Of a DNA stretch of 64,000 bases, positions 42,418 to 50,782 are shown one piece after another. The translations under genes and the position numbers were made by a program. The stretch covers positions 26,103 through 90,102 of the forward strand of contig CABQNX010000003.1 in the NCBI GenBank assembly GCA_902465645.1, written 5' to 3'. This stretch comes from an uncultured Peptoniphilus sp. (GTDB lineage Bacteria; Bacillota; Clostridia; Tissierellales; Peptoniphilaceae). Below the pieces are notes generated by a model that was not told the origin of the DNA, did not search any database, and saw only the letters and a list, made by a program, of their open reading frames with translations. Positions within the stretch are counted from its first letter, which is position 1; every line of letters begins with the position of its first letter.

Positions 42418-42738
42418 CTAATTCTCAATCTTACAAATACACTCTTCAGTATTTGTAGAAATATCAGCAATAAAATTTATTATCTCCTTGAAACTCTCTT
42501 CCTTAAGCCTGTAATAAATGTTTTTTCCATCTCTCCTAGATTTTATAAAATCGGCTTCCTCCAACTTCTTCATATGACTTGATAAAGTTGGTTGACTTAT
42601 ATGAAAATATTCCAAAATTTCACAGGCACACAATTCCCTACAAGACAAAAGATCTATGATTTGAAGTCTCTTTTGCTCACACAAAACCTTTAGCATCTTG
42701 GAATAGGCAAAATATTTATCCTCATTTTTATTTGACAT
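42418..42738 (-). CDS. arsR: ArsR-family transcriptional repressor
   Basis: A 106-residue winged-helix metalloregulator. The helix-turn-helix with the arsenic-site cysteines reads LLSCRELCACEILEYFHISQPTLSSHMKKL (about 29-58, two stretches here), containing ELCAC, where classical ArsR proteins have ELCVC. The wing is FIKSRRDGKNIYYRL. Arsenite binding to Cys releases it from DNA. It starts the operon and probably represses its own promoter, recognisable at 42756-42784. Its C-terminal CICKIEN adds two further cysteines. Confidence 0.92.
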   Translation of the reverse strand: MSNKNEDKYFAYSKMLKVLCEQKRLQIIDLLSCRELCACEILEYFHISQPTLSSHMKKLEEADFIKSRRDGKNIYYRLKEESFKEIINFIADISTNTEECICKIEN

Positions 42739-42755
42739 AAGCCACCTCCATCAAT

Positions 42756-42784
42756 ATTATACAAGTCATATCGATAGCTGTCTA
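42756..42784 (-). promoter_or_regulatory. Promoter and likely operator of the ars operon
   Basis: Reverse strand: TAGACA at 42784-42779, 17-bp spacer, TATAAT at 42761-42756, about 18 bp before arsR. The dyad ATAGACAGCTATCGATAT lies across the -35 and spacer, where an ArsR repressor would bind. Confidence 0.7.
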
Positions 42785-42824
42785 TGTGTTATTTAAAAAA
42801 ATAAACTTTTACAAACCTTCCAAT

Positions 42825-42852
42825 AAAAAAAAGACTAGCACAAGCTAGTCCC
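42825..42852 (-). terminator. Terminator of the stalk-domain/102-aa operon
   Basis: Reverse-strand stem GACTAGC-TTGT-GCTAGTC followed by eight T residues. Confidence 0.88.
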
Positions 42853-42858
42853 TATAAT

Positions 42859-43167
42859 TTAAACAAGATTATTTAACTTATAATGATTACTAGAATCCTC
42901 CAAAGTCCTTAAAAGTTTTTCAACTTCACCCTTATCAGCCTTAATAAACTTTATCTTTTTAGGATGTGCAACAATATTCTTAACTTCCTTTAGCATTTCA
43001 GGAGCAGTGCCGTGATAGTGAGAAGGAAGCCTAAAAGAATTAAAAGTACCATCAAAATTCAAATAATAATCAAAATACTCAAGCATAGCCATTGATGGAC
43101 CAGAATTTACACCCATGATTTCCCTTTTAAACTTCTCGTCCTTTTCATAATCATCAAAACTTGACAT
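42859..43167 (-). CDS. Hypothetical protein, 102 aa
   Basis: Not recognised. A soluble acidic-to-neutral protein without signal peptide. N-terminal half: SFDDYEKDEKFKREIMGVNS followed by aromatic-rich LEYFDYYLNFDGTFNSFRLP; C-terminal half is helical and Lys-rich (KKIKFIKADKGEVEKLL). It follows the stalk-domain gene by 27 bp and shares its terminator, so it is the second gene of that operon. The upstream protein is exported while this one appears to stay inside. Confidence 0.65.
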   Translation of the reverse strand: MSSFDDYEKDEKFKREIMGVNSGPSMAMLEYFDYYLNFDGTFNSFRLPSHYHGTAPEMLKEVKNIVAHPKKIKFIKADKGEVEKLLRTLEDSSNHYKLNNLV

Positions 43168-43194
43168 AGAAGAGCCTCTTTCTTTTACACTTAT

Positions 43195-43923
43195 TCACAA
43201 GCCATCATTTTTTGGATTTATAAAAGGATCTCTATTTATTTCAGGACCAAAAAATTCTCCAACCTCGGCAAAGGAAAGCCAGGCAAGACATCCCTTAACA
43301 TCTCCATTCTTATAGCCCTTAAAGACTTTAGATTCTTGTTCCCTCATAGTCCTTTCATAATTAACTTTTTCTTCATCAGACTTTCCTGCCATGTCCTTAT
43401 TGTAAAGGTAGTCAAGACCAAGCGGGTCCAATACCTTCTTCTCATCTTTAAGATCTTCATTCTTCTCTTCTTTTATCTCCTTAGAGTCATAGCCATCACC
43501 AATTACAACAACCCTCTTGTCCTTGTCCCAGTCGACCTTTTCTCCAAAGGCTTCTGCAATTGCCCTTAGGTGAACAAAAGTCCTGTCCTCTTTAATAAGA
43601 GCAGGTGCATCAAGTTTAATCTTTCTATCAACATTTGCTGAAATATCTTCCATAAACTTTCCACCAATAATAAGTGAAAACTCATTCCCCTTTTCATCCT
43701 TGATGTTAACAGACCTCTTGTCACCGTCCCAAATAACTTCCTTGCCAAGATTTTCAGAAATCACCCTAAGAGGCACCATAGTCCTCTCCTCATAAATATA
43801 AGGATCAACATCAGACTTAAGCATGTCCCCATTCATCCAAATCCTAATATTAGAATTGGCAGTTACAAGACTTGGGATAGCAAGAGCAAGTATTGAGGCA
43901 CCCAAAATAAATTTCTTCTTCAT
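43195..43923 (-). CDS. Exported stalk-domain (copper amine oxidase N-terminal domain) protein
   Basis: A 242-residue secreted protein. Signal peptide about 1-22 (cleaved near VTA/TAN). Two consecutive copper-amine-oxidase-N1-like repeats follow: IRIWMNGDMLKSDVDPYIYEERTMVPLRVI (about 26-55, in two pieces) with LGKEVIWDGDKRSVNI, and DAPALIKEDRTFVHLRAIAEAF with EKVDWDKDKRVVVI. These domains are surface modules without oxidase activity. An acidic, Lys-rich linker and an unrecognised C-terminal piece (about 170-242) complete it. Probable cell-surface or wall-associated role. First gene of a two-gene operon. Confidence 0.82.
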   Translation of the reverse strand: MKKKFILGASILALAIPSLVTANSNIRIWMNGDMLKSDVDPYIYEERTMVPLRVISENLGKEVIWDGDKRSVNIKDEKGNEFSLIIGGKFMEDISANVDRKIKLDAPALIKEDRTFVHLRAIAEAFGEKVDWDKDKRVVVIGDGYDSKEIKEEKNEDLKDEKKVLDPLGLDYLYNKDMAGKSDEEKVNYERTMREQESKVFKGYKNGDVKGCLAWLSFAEVGEFFGPEINRDPFINPKNDGL

Positions 43924-44073
43924 AAAATCCCCCTTTTTTAATTTTAAAATATTTTCCTAATTATTCTCTTTAGTATGATTATATCTTAAAAGTTTTTAAA
44001 AAGAAGTTAAAAGTGTAAGACTGTGAGAGTTTACAAGTTTGAATCTTATAAGAACTTAACAAAAAATTTGGGC

Positions 44074-44103
44074 AAGAAAAAATCCCCAGGTAGTCTGGGG
44101 ATA
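44074..44103 (-). terminator. Terminator of the YSIRK surface-protein gene
   Basis: Reverse-strand stem ATCCCCAG / CTGGGGAT with a short loop followed by TTTTTT. No gene is seen in the 43924-44073 gap. Confidence 0.85.
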
Positions 44104-44135
44104 TGTTCTTATTTTTATTCACTTAATAAAATAAC

Positions 44136-47100
44136 TTATTTATTCTTTTTATTTCTCTTCTTAAGTTCAATAAATGCAAGACCGCTTGCAGCAAGTGAGC
44201 CTAGGCCTATTGAAGAAAGAATTCCTGCGTCACCAGTCTTAGGTGCTTTTGTGTCGTCCTTTGTAGAAATTTGAGCTAGATTTTTATCTTCTTCTCTTGC
44301 TTCAACTTTTTCTACTACTTCATCTTCACTTTCAACAGCCTTAACTTCTTCTACATTTTCTTCCTTATTTTCAACTTCTTTAGTTTTTTCAGTTTTTTCT
44401 TCAACTGTCTTTTCAGTTTCAACTACTGGAGTTGATGGAACTTCAGTCACTACAGGAGTGCCTGGAGTCTTGTGGTCCCTTGTAGAAGGAGTTGACTCAT
44501 TAGGTTCAACAGGTTCTACTGGAGTTAGAGGAACAAGAGGAGTTGTTTCCTTAGGTTCTTCTGGATCCTTAGGGTCTTCATCTTTGATAGGAGTAGCTGG
44601 TTCTAGTGGAGTCAAAGGTGTTTCTGTTTTTTCGTAAACGTATGTGATTTCTTGTTTTACTCCTGGTTTGTAGTTACCTCTTGCTTCTTCACCATCTTGA
44701 TTGTAAGTTGGCTCTTCTACTGGAGTTTCTGTTCTTACAAATTCAAATCCATCTTTTTCTTTCTTACCAGTTTCGTAAGTCATGTCTTTTGTTCCACCAC
44801 TTACTTTTCCATCTGCCACTTCACGTCCAGTTTCTTTTCCGTCTTTATCTTTTGTGATATAGATGTGGTGTTCTTGAAACTTACCTGTTTCTTCGATTGG
44901 TGTTTGTTTCACTTCTGTTTTTTGGTAGATATATGTTACTTCTAGTTTTTCTCCATTTACATAATTACCAGAAGTTTCTGCACCTTGTCCATCAAATTGT
45001 ACGCCTAAATTAGCAGAATTTTCATTTGTAGCTTTTACTTCAACAAGTTTATAGCCATCTTTATCTTTTTCTTCTGTTACAACATTTCCATCTTGATCTT
45101 TTTTAGATGTTGAGTATTCATTCTCATCAATTCCTGTTGTTTCTGTACCATCTTTTGTTACAGTTTCTTCAGTGATTACTTTCCCATTTTCATCAAGTGT
45201 TTGATAAATATGGTGTTCTTGGAAGGATCCATGTTTAATATCTCTTTCATAGATATAAGTTACTTCTTTTGTCTTTCCAACTTCATATCCACCACGAGCA
45301 AGAGATCCGTCAGCATTGTAGGCTGGATTTTCAACTAAATTATCAGTATCTACTTTTATAAATTTGAAATCTTCTATTTCGTTTTTATCTGTAAAGTAGA
45401 AATCATAATCGAAACCTTCTGTTTTACTTGAATGGATAGTAAAAGTTTGGTCTTCTTGAAGAACTCCATCTACTTTTGTGTAATAAACGTGATGTTCTTT
45501 GAAATAACCCACTTTTTCGCCTTGAGCATCTGTATCTCCTTCAGTAGTTAGGATGCTATTGTCCATAATATGAAATTTATTTCCGTCACCATAAAGAGTT
45601 GCTCTTGAATATAAGTTGTTACCTGTTTCACTAGGAGCTGCTACTGATTTAACTGTAACGATATATGGGCTATCAATATCATTATTACGTAGTTGTTCAT
45701 CTCCATTATCAGCAAATACAATTTCGATTCCGCCATCTCTAAATGTTGTTTTAACAATTGTTTCTTCATCTGTTTGTACTGGGTTTTCTATAATTGCTGA
45801 TGGAACGTCAGTACCTGCTGGTAACTTTTGAACTGAAACAGTCGTATCTTTTTCTGTATAGTTCACATCAGAAGGAGTTCCATCTGGTGTAACTCCATCT
45901 ATAAACATTACAACTTTACCAAAAGCCCAATCTTTTGTAGATGTTGTAATAGTTTCTGATTCTGGGTTTATATAGAATACTTGAGTATATTCTCCAGTTT
46001 CGGGGTTAAATTCTGTGAATTGGCTGATACCATTTAGCTTATCTTCAGTGTAATAAGTATCCCCATATTCTACTTTTAAAGTTTTTTCATCTTTTGTATC
46101 GCCAACTGCAATAGAAAAGTTTTCATCTTTTGTATTTGGAACCTTAGTCTTGTCTACATAAGCAAATCCCTTTACAGAAACTCTTACATTTCTTTCGTCA
46201 TTTACATTTTCGTTGAAAGTGTACTTAATAGTGCTTCTGTCTAGTCTTACACCATCAGCAACAGTTTTTCCATTAATTTCGATTGGATATTCATTTTCGT
46301 GATCAGGCTCAATTCCCTTTAATGATAAGTTTTCTGAAAGGTCAATTGTAAAATAGTCGCCTGCAATTGTTCCTCTTGGAGTTGTAAATGATACTTCCCA
46401 ACCTATTGCTTCACCATCATCTGGTTTAACAGTTCCAGGTGTTTGGTGTCCTTCTTCAGTTATAGCAACATATTGATTTGTTATTTCGTTGGAAATATCT
46501 TTTGCTTCTGTTCTAGCTTCAGCTGCTATTGTTTCTGAGTCTACTTCTTCATTTAATAGTAGCTCTTCTTCATTCACAGATTCTTCTGTTAATGGGTCAA
46601 CTTGTTCTTCTCTTGCTTCTTCTATTTTAGCTTCTTCATTTTCTTCTACTAGTGCTTCTTTATTTTCAATTGTTTCTTCTGCAACTTCTTCTTCATTGTT
46701 TTCCAAAAGAGCTTCTTCTCTTGGCATAGCTTGGTCAGCGTCTTCTCTTTCTTTCCTAACTTCTGCTGCTTTTTCTTCAAGCACTTGACTAGCTTCTCTT
46801 TCTTTAACTACAGCTTCTGAAATTTCTTCTGCTGGTGCTTCGGTTTCTTTTACTTCAGCTACTGCTTCTGTTTCTTTTGTTTCATCTGCTGGACTTTCTA
46901 CAGTTTCTGTTTCTTTTGTTTCTGTAGATTCTGTTTCACCACTAGCTGCTTCAGCACTTGTTTCTATAGATATTGAAGATCCTACTTCGCTTGCTCCTTC
47001 TTCTACTTGTGCGCTTACTACTGTTGGTGACAAGAAGATGCAATACCCTAATACACAAGACACTAGACCAACTGATAATTTTCTTGTTCCATATCTAGGC

Positions 47101-47156
47101 CTTCTACTAGATGATTTTTCTTTTTTATTTTCAATAAATTCTCTTAATTTTTCCAA
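44136..47156 (-). CDS. YSIRK-type cell-wall-anchored adhesin-like protein
   Basis: A 1006-residue surface protein. The YSIRK-type signal reads YGTRKLSVGLVSCVLG (about 22-37). A long acidic Glu/Val/Thr-rich region follows (60-240), then two Ig-like adhesin domains of the SdrG/N2-N3 style (about 250-570). Next come repeats of about 80-100 residues beginning YFKEHHVYYTK, SFQEHHIYQTL and KFQEHHIYITK (MucBP-like), a Pro/Glu-rich wall-spanning part, and a sorting signal. The sorting motif is APKTG rather than LPXTG, followed by a hydrophobic helix and KKRNKKNK. Start is TTG 47154-47156 with GGAGG six bases upstream. Confidence 0.88.
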   Translation of the reverse strand: MEKLREFIENKKEKSSSRRPRYGTRKLSVGLVSCVLGYCIFLSPTVVSAQVEEGASEVGSSISIETSAEAASGETESTETKETETVESPADETKETEAVAEVKETEAPAEEISEAVVKEREASQVLEEKAAEVRKEREDADQAMPREEALLENNEEEVAEETIENKEALVEENEEAKIEEAREEQVDPLTEESVNEEELLLNEEVDSETIAAEARTEAKDISNEITNQYVAITEEGHQTPGTVKPDDGEAIGWEVSFTTPRGTIAGDYFTIDLSENLSLKGIEPDHENEYPIEINGKTVADGVRLDRSTIKYTFNENVNDERNVRVSVKGFAYVDKTKVPNTKDENFSIAVGDTKDEKTLKVEYGDTYYTEDKLNGISQFTEFNPETGEYTQVFYINPESETITTSTKDWAFGKVVMFIDGVTPDGTPSDVNYTEKDTTVSVQKLPAGTDVPSAIIENPVQTDEETIVKTTFRDGGIEIVFADNGDEQLRNNDIDSPYIVTVKSVAAPSETGNNLYSRATLYGDGNKFHIMDNSILTTEGDTDAQGEKVGYFKEHHVYYTKVDGVLQEDQTFTIHSSKTEGFDYDFYFTDKNEIEDFKFIKVDTDNLVENPAYNADGSLARGGYEVGKTKEVTYIYERDIKHGSFQEHHIYQTLDENGKVITEETVTKDGTETTGIDENEYSTSKKDQDGNVVTEEKDKDGYKLVEVKATNENSANLGVQFDGQGAETSGNYVNGEKLEVTYIYQKTEVKQTPIEETGKFQEHHIYITKDKDGKETGREVADGKVSGGTKDMTYETGKKEKDGFEFVRTETPVEEPTYNQDGEEARGNYKPGVKQEITYVYEKTETPLTPLEPATPIKDEDPKDPEEPKETTPLVPLTPVEPVEPNESTPSTRDHKTPGTPVVTEVPSTPVVETEKTVEEKTEKTKEVENKEENVEEVKAVESEDEVVEKVEAREEDKNLAQISTKDDTKAPKTGDAGILSSIGLGSLAASGLAFIELKKRNKKNK

Positions 47157-47217
47157 ATTTTTTCCTCCATTAATATACACCAAAACATTCTAAAAGCACC
47201 TACTCTCTTGAGTAATT

Positions 47218-47231
47218 TTCCACATATGGAA
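47218..47231. promoter_or_regulatory. Dyad upstream of the surface-protein gene
   Basis: TTCCA-CATA-TGGAA, about 60 bp before the TTG start, with a TATACT-like -10 near 47257-47262 upstream on the reverse strand. The rest of 47157-47452 is AT-rich spacer without a credible gene. Confidence 0.35.
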
Positions 47232-47452
47232 TCTTTGCACTTTTATTTTTAATAGTATACTACTTTTATTAATAATATAAAAGTTTATATTTTAAAAAAT
47301 AATTTGATCATATGCATCTCTCTTGTAATTTTCTATGATTGCAGTTATTCTTTTCGATTTAATTTTTTTAAATTTCATTGAATTTTTTTTATGATACAAT
47401 TTTAAATTATATTCAAATATGTTGATTTTGATTAATATTAATTTTCCCAATA

Positions 47453-47483
47453 AAAAAACTGCTGGGTCCTTACCCAACAGTTA
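47453..47483 (-). terminator. Terminator of the rpsF-ssb-rpsR operon
   Basis: Reverse-strand stem CTGTTGGGT-AAGG-ACCCAGCAG followed by TTTTTTTATT, 13 bp past rpsR. Confidence 0.92.
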
Positions 47484-47495
47484 AATTAAAATTTA

Positions 47496-47720
47496 TTAGT
47501 CAGCGCTATATGGAAGAAGTGCAATTTGTCTTGCTCTCTTGATAGCTACTGTCATTTCTCTTTGATGTTTAGCGTTTAAGCCAGTGATTCTTCTTGGAAG
47601 AATCTTGCCACGGTCAGAAATGTAATTTCTTAGTGTTTCAACATCTTTATAGTCAATTTTTTTAGTCTTATCTTTTTCAAAAGGATCTACTTTTTTCCTT
47701 CTGCCAAATCTTCTTTGCAT
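47496..47720 (-). CDS. rpsR: 30S ribosomal protein S18
   Basis: A 74-residue basic protein: [26 protein letters not shown] then [20 protein letters not shown], the standard S18 core that pairs with S6 on the platform of the small subunit. It contains no cysteines, so it is the zinc-free form. Last gene of rpsF-ssb-rpsR; 11 bp separate it from ssb. Confidence 0.97.
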   Translation of the reverse strand: MQRRFGRRKKVDPFEKDKTKKIDYKDVETLRNYISDRGKILPRRITGLNAKHQREMTVAIKRARQIALLPYSAD

Positions 47721-47731
47721 TTTTACCCTCC

Positions 47732-48268
47732 TTAAAATGGAATATCGTCATTATCAACAGGGAAAAATCCATCGTCATCGTTATCATTCTTTGAAAAATC
47801 ATTTTCGTAAGCAGAGTTTACTGGTCCTTGGTTTCCACCAGGTTGACTGAAGCCACCTTGGTTTTGGAAGTTGTTTTGATTATTAAATCCACCTTGGTTT
47901 TGGTTAAAGCCGCCTTGTGCTTGTCCCCCACCTTGGCTTGATCCAATAAATGTAAGATTATTTACTACAACGTCTGTTGTGTAAATTGTTCTTCCTTCTT
48001 TTTCATAAGATCCAGTTTGGATTCTGCCTTCGATTCCAATTTGACTGCCCTTTCTGTGATAGTTGGCTATAAGCTCAGCTGTTGCTCCAAAGGCTGTACA
48101 AGATATAAAGTCAGCTGTTGGCTGATTGTTGGCTTGTGCCTCTTGTCTTCTTTGCTTGCTCATTCTCCTATCTACGGCAACTGTGAAACGACACATTGCT
48201 GTGCCAGTTTGCGCATAACGAAGTTCGGGATCTCTCACTAATCTTCCGATTAAACTTACACTATTCAT
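47732..48268 (-). CDS. ssb: Single-stranded DNA-binding protein
   Basis: A 178-residue SSB. The OB fold begins [17 protein letters not shown] and includes FTVAVDRR and [12 protein letters not shown] over residues 1-105. A Gly/Asn/Gln-rich flexible linker (about 110-155) leads to the acidic tail ending DNDDIPF, which recruits repair and replication proteins. It lies between rpsF and rpsR, the conserved Bacillota order, which supports the replicative SSB rather than a phage or plasmid copy. Confidence 0.97.
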   Translation of the reverse strand: MNSVSLIGRLVRDPELRYAQTGTAMCRFTVAVDRRMSKQRRQEAQANNQPTADFISCTAFGATAELIANYHRKGSQIGIEGRIQTGSYEKEGRTIYTTDVVVNNLTFIGSSQGGGQAQGGFNQNQGGFNNQNNFQNQGGFSQPGGNQGPVNSAYENDFSKNDNDDDGFFPVDNDDIPF

Positions 48269-48277
48269 AAAAACTCC

Positions 48278-48562
48278 TTAGTCTTCAACTTTGATAATCA
48301 TTTGTCTCATTACTGGGTCCATGATTTTCGCTACTCTGTTGATTTCTACTATGTCTTCTGCTTTTGTTTCAAATTCATAGAAAATATAGTAAGCTTCGTT
48401 TTTGTAGTCGATTTCGTAAGCTAGTTTTTTCATTCCCCATTCATCAACGTTGTTGATTTTTCCGTCTTTTTCGATTACTTTTTTAAGTCTTTCGAAGGAA
48501 GCATTTCTTTTTTCTTCTTCCACTTCAGGATAAAACATAATCACCGCTTCGTATTTATTCAT
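48278..48562 (-). CDS. rpsF: 30S ribosomal protein S6
   Basis: A 94-residue protein with the S6 ferredoxin-like fold: NKYEAVIMFYPEVEEEKRN, VDEWGMKKLAYEIDYKNEAYY and the C-terminal NRVAKIMDPVMRQMIIK. It forms a dimer with S18 on the 30S platform. First gene of the operon, with AGGAGG in front of ATG and a structured leader upstream that probably mediates feedback by the S6-S18 complex. Confidence 0.97.
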   Translation of the reverse strand: MNKYEAVIMFYPEVEEEKRNASFERLKKVIEKDGKINNVDEWGMKKLAYEIDYKNEAYYIFYEFETKAEDIVEINRVAKIMDPVMRQMIIKVED

Positions 48563-48564
48563 GC

Positions 48565-48610
48565 TTTCACCTCCTTATGGTCTTCGGCATAGATTAAAAA
48601 ACTATGCAAG
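48565..48610 (-). promoter_or_regulatory. rpsF leader resembling the S6:S18-binding RNA motif
   Basis: Reverse strand: a 6-bp stem GCATAG / CTATGC closed by a T-rich loop, followed by CGAAGACCATAAGGAGGTG leading into rpsF. Placement and the CCGAAGACC-AAGGAGG sequence fit the autoregulatory S6:S18 leader known in front of rpsF in many bacteria. Recognised from memory only. Confidence 0.6.
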
Positions 48611-48626
48611 GATTTCAATCTTTGAT

Positions 48627-48655
48627 ATTATATATTAAAGAAATTGCTTAGTCAA
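48627..48655 (-). promoter_or_regulatory. Promoter of the rpsF operon
   Basis: Reverse strand: TTGACT at 48655-48650, 17-bp spacer, TATAAT at 48632-48627. Confidence 0.8.
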
Positions 48656-48677
48656 GAATTTATTTAAAGAGGTGTTT

Positions 48678-49151
48678 ATGGAAGTTAAATCTATAAAAGT
48701 TAAAAATAAAAAAACTATTGCCCTTGTTGCCCACGACCACAAGAAAAAGGACCTTCTCTCTTGGGTTAAAAGACATGAAGAAGAGCTAAGAGGCCACAAT
48801 TTTATTGGGACAGGAACTACTGCTGCTTTGATTTCACAAGAGACTTCACTTGATGTCAAGAGGCTTGTATCTGGTCCTCTAGGTGGCGACCAGCAACTTG
48901 GTGCCAAGATATCAGATTCGCAAATTGATATTTTGATCTTCTTTTGGGATCCTCTTGAAGCCCAACCCCACGACCCAGACGTCAAGGCCTTACTAAGGAT
49001 CTCAACCCTCTACAACATTGCCCTTGCAACTTCAGCAACTACTGCCGACTATATCTTGTCCTCTCCAATGTTTAGTGGGGAGTACGATGTAGAAATTTTG
49101 GACAATGATTTTTCTGTGGAAGATAGGATTTCAAAAAAGGATTTTGATTAA
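48678..49151 (+). CDS. mgsA: Methylglyoxal synthase
   Basis: Converts dihydroxyacetone phosphate to methylglyoxal, a bypass used when phosphate is short or sugar phosphates build up. The 157-residue protein shows IALVAHDHKKKDLLSW (residues about 13-28), NFIGTGTTA near 46, the LVSGPLGGDQQLGA active-site loop near 71-84 and FFWDPLEAQPHDPDV near 97-111 with catalytic Asp. ATG 48678-48680 is preferred over the GTG two codons earlier, which overlaps the GAGG site. Divergent from rpsF; a terminator follows. Confidence 0.95.
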   Translation: MEVKSIKVKNKKTIALVAHDHKKKDLLSWVKRHEEELRGHNFIGTGTTAALISQETSLDVKRLVSGPLGGDQQLGAKISDSQIDILIFFWDPLEAQPHDPDVKALLRISTLYNIALATSATTADYILSSPMFSGEYDVEILDNDFSVEDRISKKDFD

Positions 49152-49157
49152 TTGGAG

Positions 49158-49184
49158 AAGCGGCTTTTGAAGTCGCTTTTTTTT
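49158..49184 (+). terminator. Terminator of mgsA
   Basis: Stem AGCGGCT-TTTG-AAGTCGCT followed by eight T residues. Confidence 0.88.
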
Positions 49185-49213
49185 ATGATAAAATATTTTT
49201 ATTGGAGGTTCTT

Positions 49214-50422
49214 ATGACAAAAATGTTAGATAGATTTTTAAAATACGTGTCTTTTGAGACAACAAGTGACGAGGCATCAGAGACTTGTCCTTCAACTAAA
49301 AGACAATTAAAACTTGGGAATTATTTGGTGGAAGAGTTAAGCTCTCTTGGTATTGATGCTGAGATTGATGAAAATGGCTACGTTTATGGGAAGATTCCTG
49401 GCAGGGTCAAGGCAAAGAAGACTGTGGGCTTTATTGCCCACATGGACACTGCTCCCGACATGACTGGAAAAGACGTCAAGCCGAGAATTATTGAATCTTA
49501 CGACGGCAAGGACATCAAATTAAATGAAGAATTTACAACAAGCCTTACAGACTTTCCTTTTTTAAAAGACTTAAAGGGTCAAACTCTTATTACAACTGAC
49601 GGAACTACACTCTTAGGTGCAGACGACAAGGCAGGAATTGCAATTATAATTTCTGCTGTTGAAGAACTTATTAATGATAAGAATGCAAAATACGGCGACA
49701 TAAGGATTGCCTTTACGCCAGATGAAGAAATTGGCAGAGGGGCCGACAAGTTTAATGTCAAGGACTTTGGGGCAGACTTTGCCTTTACTGTTGACGGTGG
49801 ACCTCTTGGCGAACTTGAATACGAAACCTTTAACGCAGCATCTTGCAAGGTTAAAATTCAAGGTAAGAATGTCCATCCAGGTTCAGCCAAGGATGCCATG
49901 GTAAATTCCCAGCTCATTGCCATGGAATTTAATTCCATGCTTCCTGTAGCTGAAAGGCCCGAATACACAGAAGGCTACGAAGGCTTCTCCCTTCTTCTTA
50001 ACATTGAAGGCTCTGTTGAGTCAACATCTATGTCCTATATCATCAGGGACCACTCAAGGGAAAAGTTTGAAGCTAGGAAGAAATTATTCCAAGATATTGC
50101 AGACTTCTTAAATAAAAAGTATGATGACAGGATAAAAATTGAGATCAAGGACCAATACTACAACATGAGGGAAAAGCTTGAAGACCACATGGAAATCATC
50201 GACTTGGCAAAGGCTGCCTTTGAAAGGTCTGGTGTTGACCCAATGATTGGACCAGTTAGGGGTGGAACCGACGGGTCAAAGCTCTCCTTTATGGGACTGC
50301 CAACTCCCAACCTCTTTACAGGTGGTTACAACTACCATGGTAGGTATGAACTTGTGAGCCTTGACCAAATGGAAAAATCCAAGGATATTGTTAAAAATAT
50401 TATAAATATTTTGGCTGAATAA
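49214..50422 (+). CDS. pepT: Peptidase T (aminotripeptidase)
   Basis: A 402-residue cytoplasmic M20B zinc tripeptidase. Metal and active-site motifs: FIAHMDTAPDM near 74-84, DGTTLLGADDKAGIA near 133-147, FTPDEEIGRGADKF near 170-183, and the C-terminal RGGTDGSKLSFMGLPTPNLFTGG near 350-372. ATG 49214-49216 has GGAGG five bases upstream, so the TTG at 49202 that opens the frame is not used. It removes N-terminal residues from tripeptides, in line with amino-acid fermentation. It is monocistronic. Confidence 0.95.
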   Translation: MTKMLDRFLKYVSFETTSDEASETCPSTKRQLKLGNYLVEELSSLGIDAEIDENGYVYGKIPGRVKAKKTVGFIAHMDTAPDMTGKDVKPRIIESYDGKDIKLNEEFTTSLTDFPFLKDLKGQTLITTDGTTLLGADDKAGIAIIISAVEELINDKNAKYGDIRIAFTPDEEIGRGADKFNVKDFGADFAFTVDGGPLGELEYETFNAASCKVKIQGKNVHPGSAKDAMVNSQLIAMEFNSMLPVAERPEYTEGYEGFSLLLNIEGSVESTSMSYIIRDHSREKFEARKKLFQDIADFLNKKYDDRIKIEIKDQYYNMREKLEDHMEIIDLAKAAFERSGVDPMIGPVRGGTDGSKLSFMGLPTPNLFTGGYNYHGRYELVSLDQMEKSKDIVKNIINILAE

Positions 50423-50437
50423 TTAAGAATAAGTTAT

Positions 50438-50468
50438 GAATCACCAGGCAACTGGTGATTTTTTATTT
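50438..50468 (+). terminator. Terminator of pepT
   Basis: Stem AATCACCAG-GCAA-CTGGTGATT followed by TTTTATTTTT. Confidence 0.9.
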
Positions 50469-50479
50469 TTAATTATTTA

Positions 50480-50745
50480 TGAAGTCACAAATTATTATGA
50501 AGTGAGAATTTTTTTTTAGTTGATAATTATTTTATAAGAAGAAATTTTTTATATCTTTCTAATAATTTATATAGAAGAGATTGCTTGTAACTTGGCAATA
50601 AATTGATAAGCAGAAAATTTTTGCGACTTTAAAATTATTTATATAGAAGAAATTGTTTATGACTTTACAATAAATTAATAAACCTAAATTTTTTGATTCT
50701 TTCTAAGATGTTATTAATAGAAAGAATTTTACTTATTAATACTTC
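50480..50745. repeat. Degenerate tandem repeat, unit about 72 bp
   Basis: The gap between pepT and the LCP gene holds about three and a half decayed copies of an AT-rich unit. The core ATTTATATAGAAGA recurs at 50565 and 50637 (72-bp spacing). Both are followed by AATTG or GATTG, then CAATAAATT-ATAA and an AAATTTTT run. A poorer copy starts near 50526 (TTTTATAAGAAGAAATT), and a fragment near 50712. No open frame of note is present. Confidence 0.6.
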
Positions 50746-50751
50746 AAGACA

Positions 50752-50782
50752 TAAAAAAAAGAACCCTCTCGGGTCCTCTTAA
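50752..50782 (-). terminator. Terminator of the LCP gene
   Basis: Reverse-strand stem AGGACCC-GAGA-GGGTTCT followed by eight T residues. Confidence 0.88.

Noticed and set aside
46489..46788. Ser-rich 99-codon plus-strand open frame
   Set aside because: Antisense of the Glu-rich repeat region of the surface protein; Ser runs merely mirror Glu/Ala codons.
47292..47477. 61-codon minus-strand frame after rpsR
   Set aside because: Begins inside the rpsR terminator hairpin, has no ribosome site, and lacks any protein-like pattern.
50480..50745. CRISPR array
   Set aside because: Repeats are 72-bp degenerate tandem units without constant repeats and unique spacers, and no cas gene is near.
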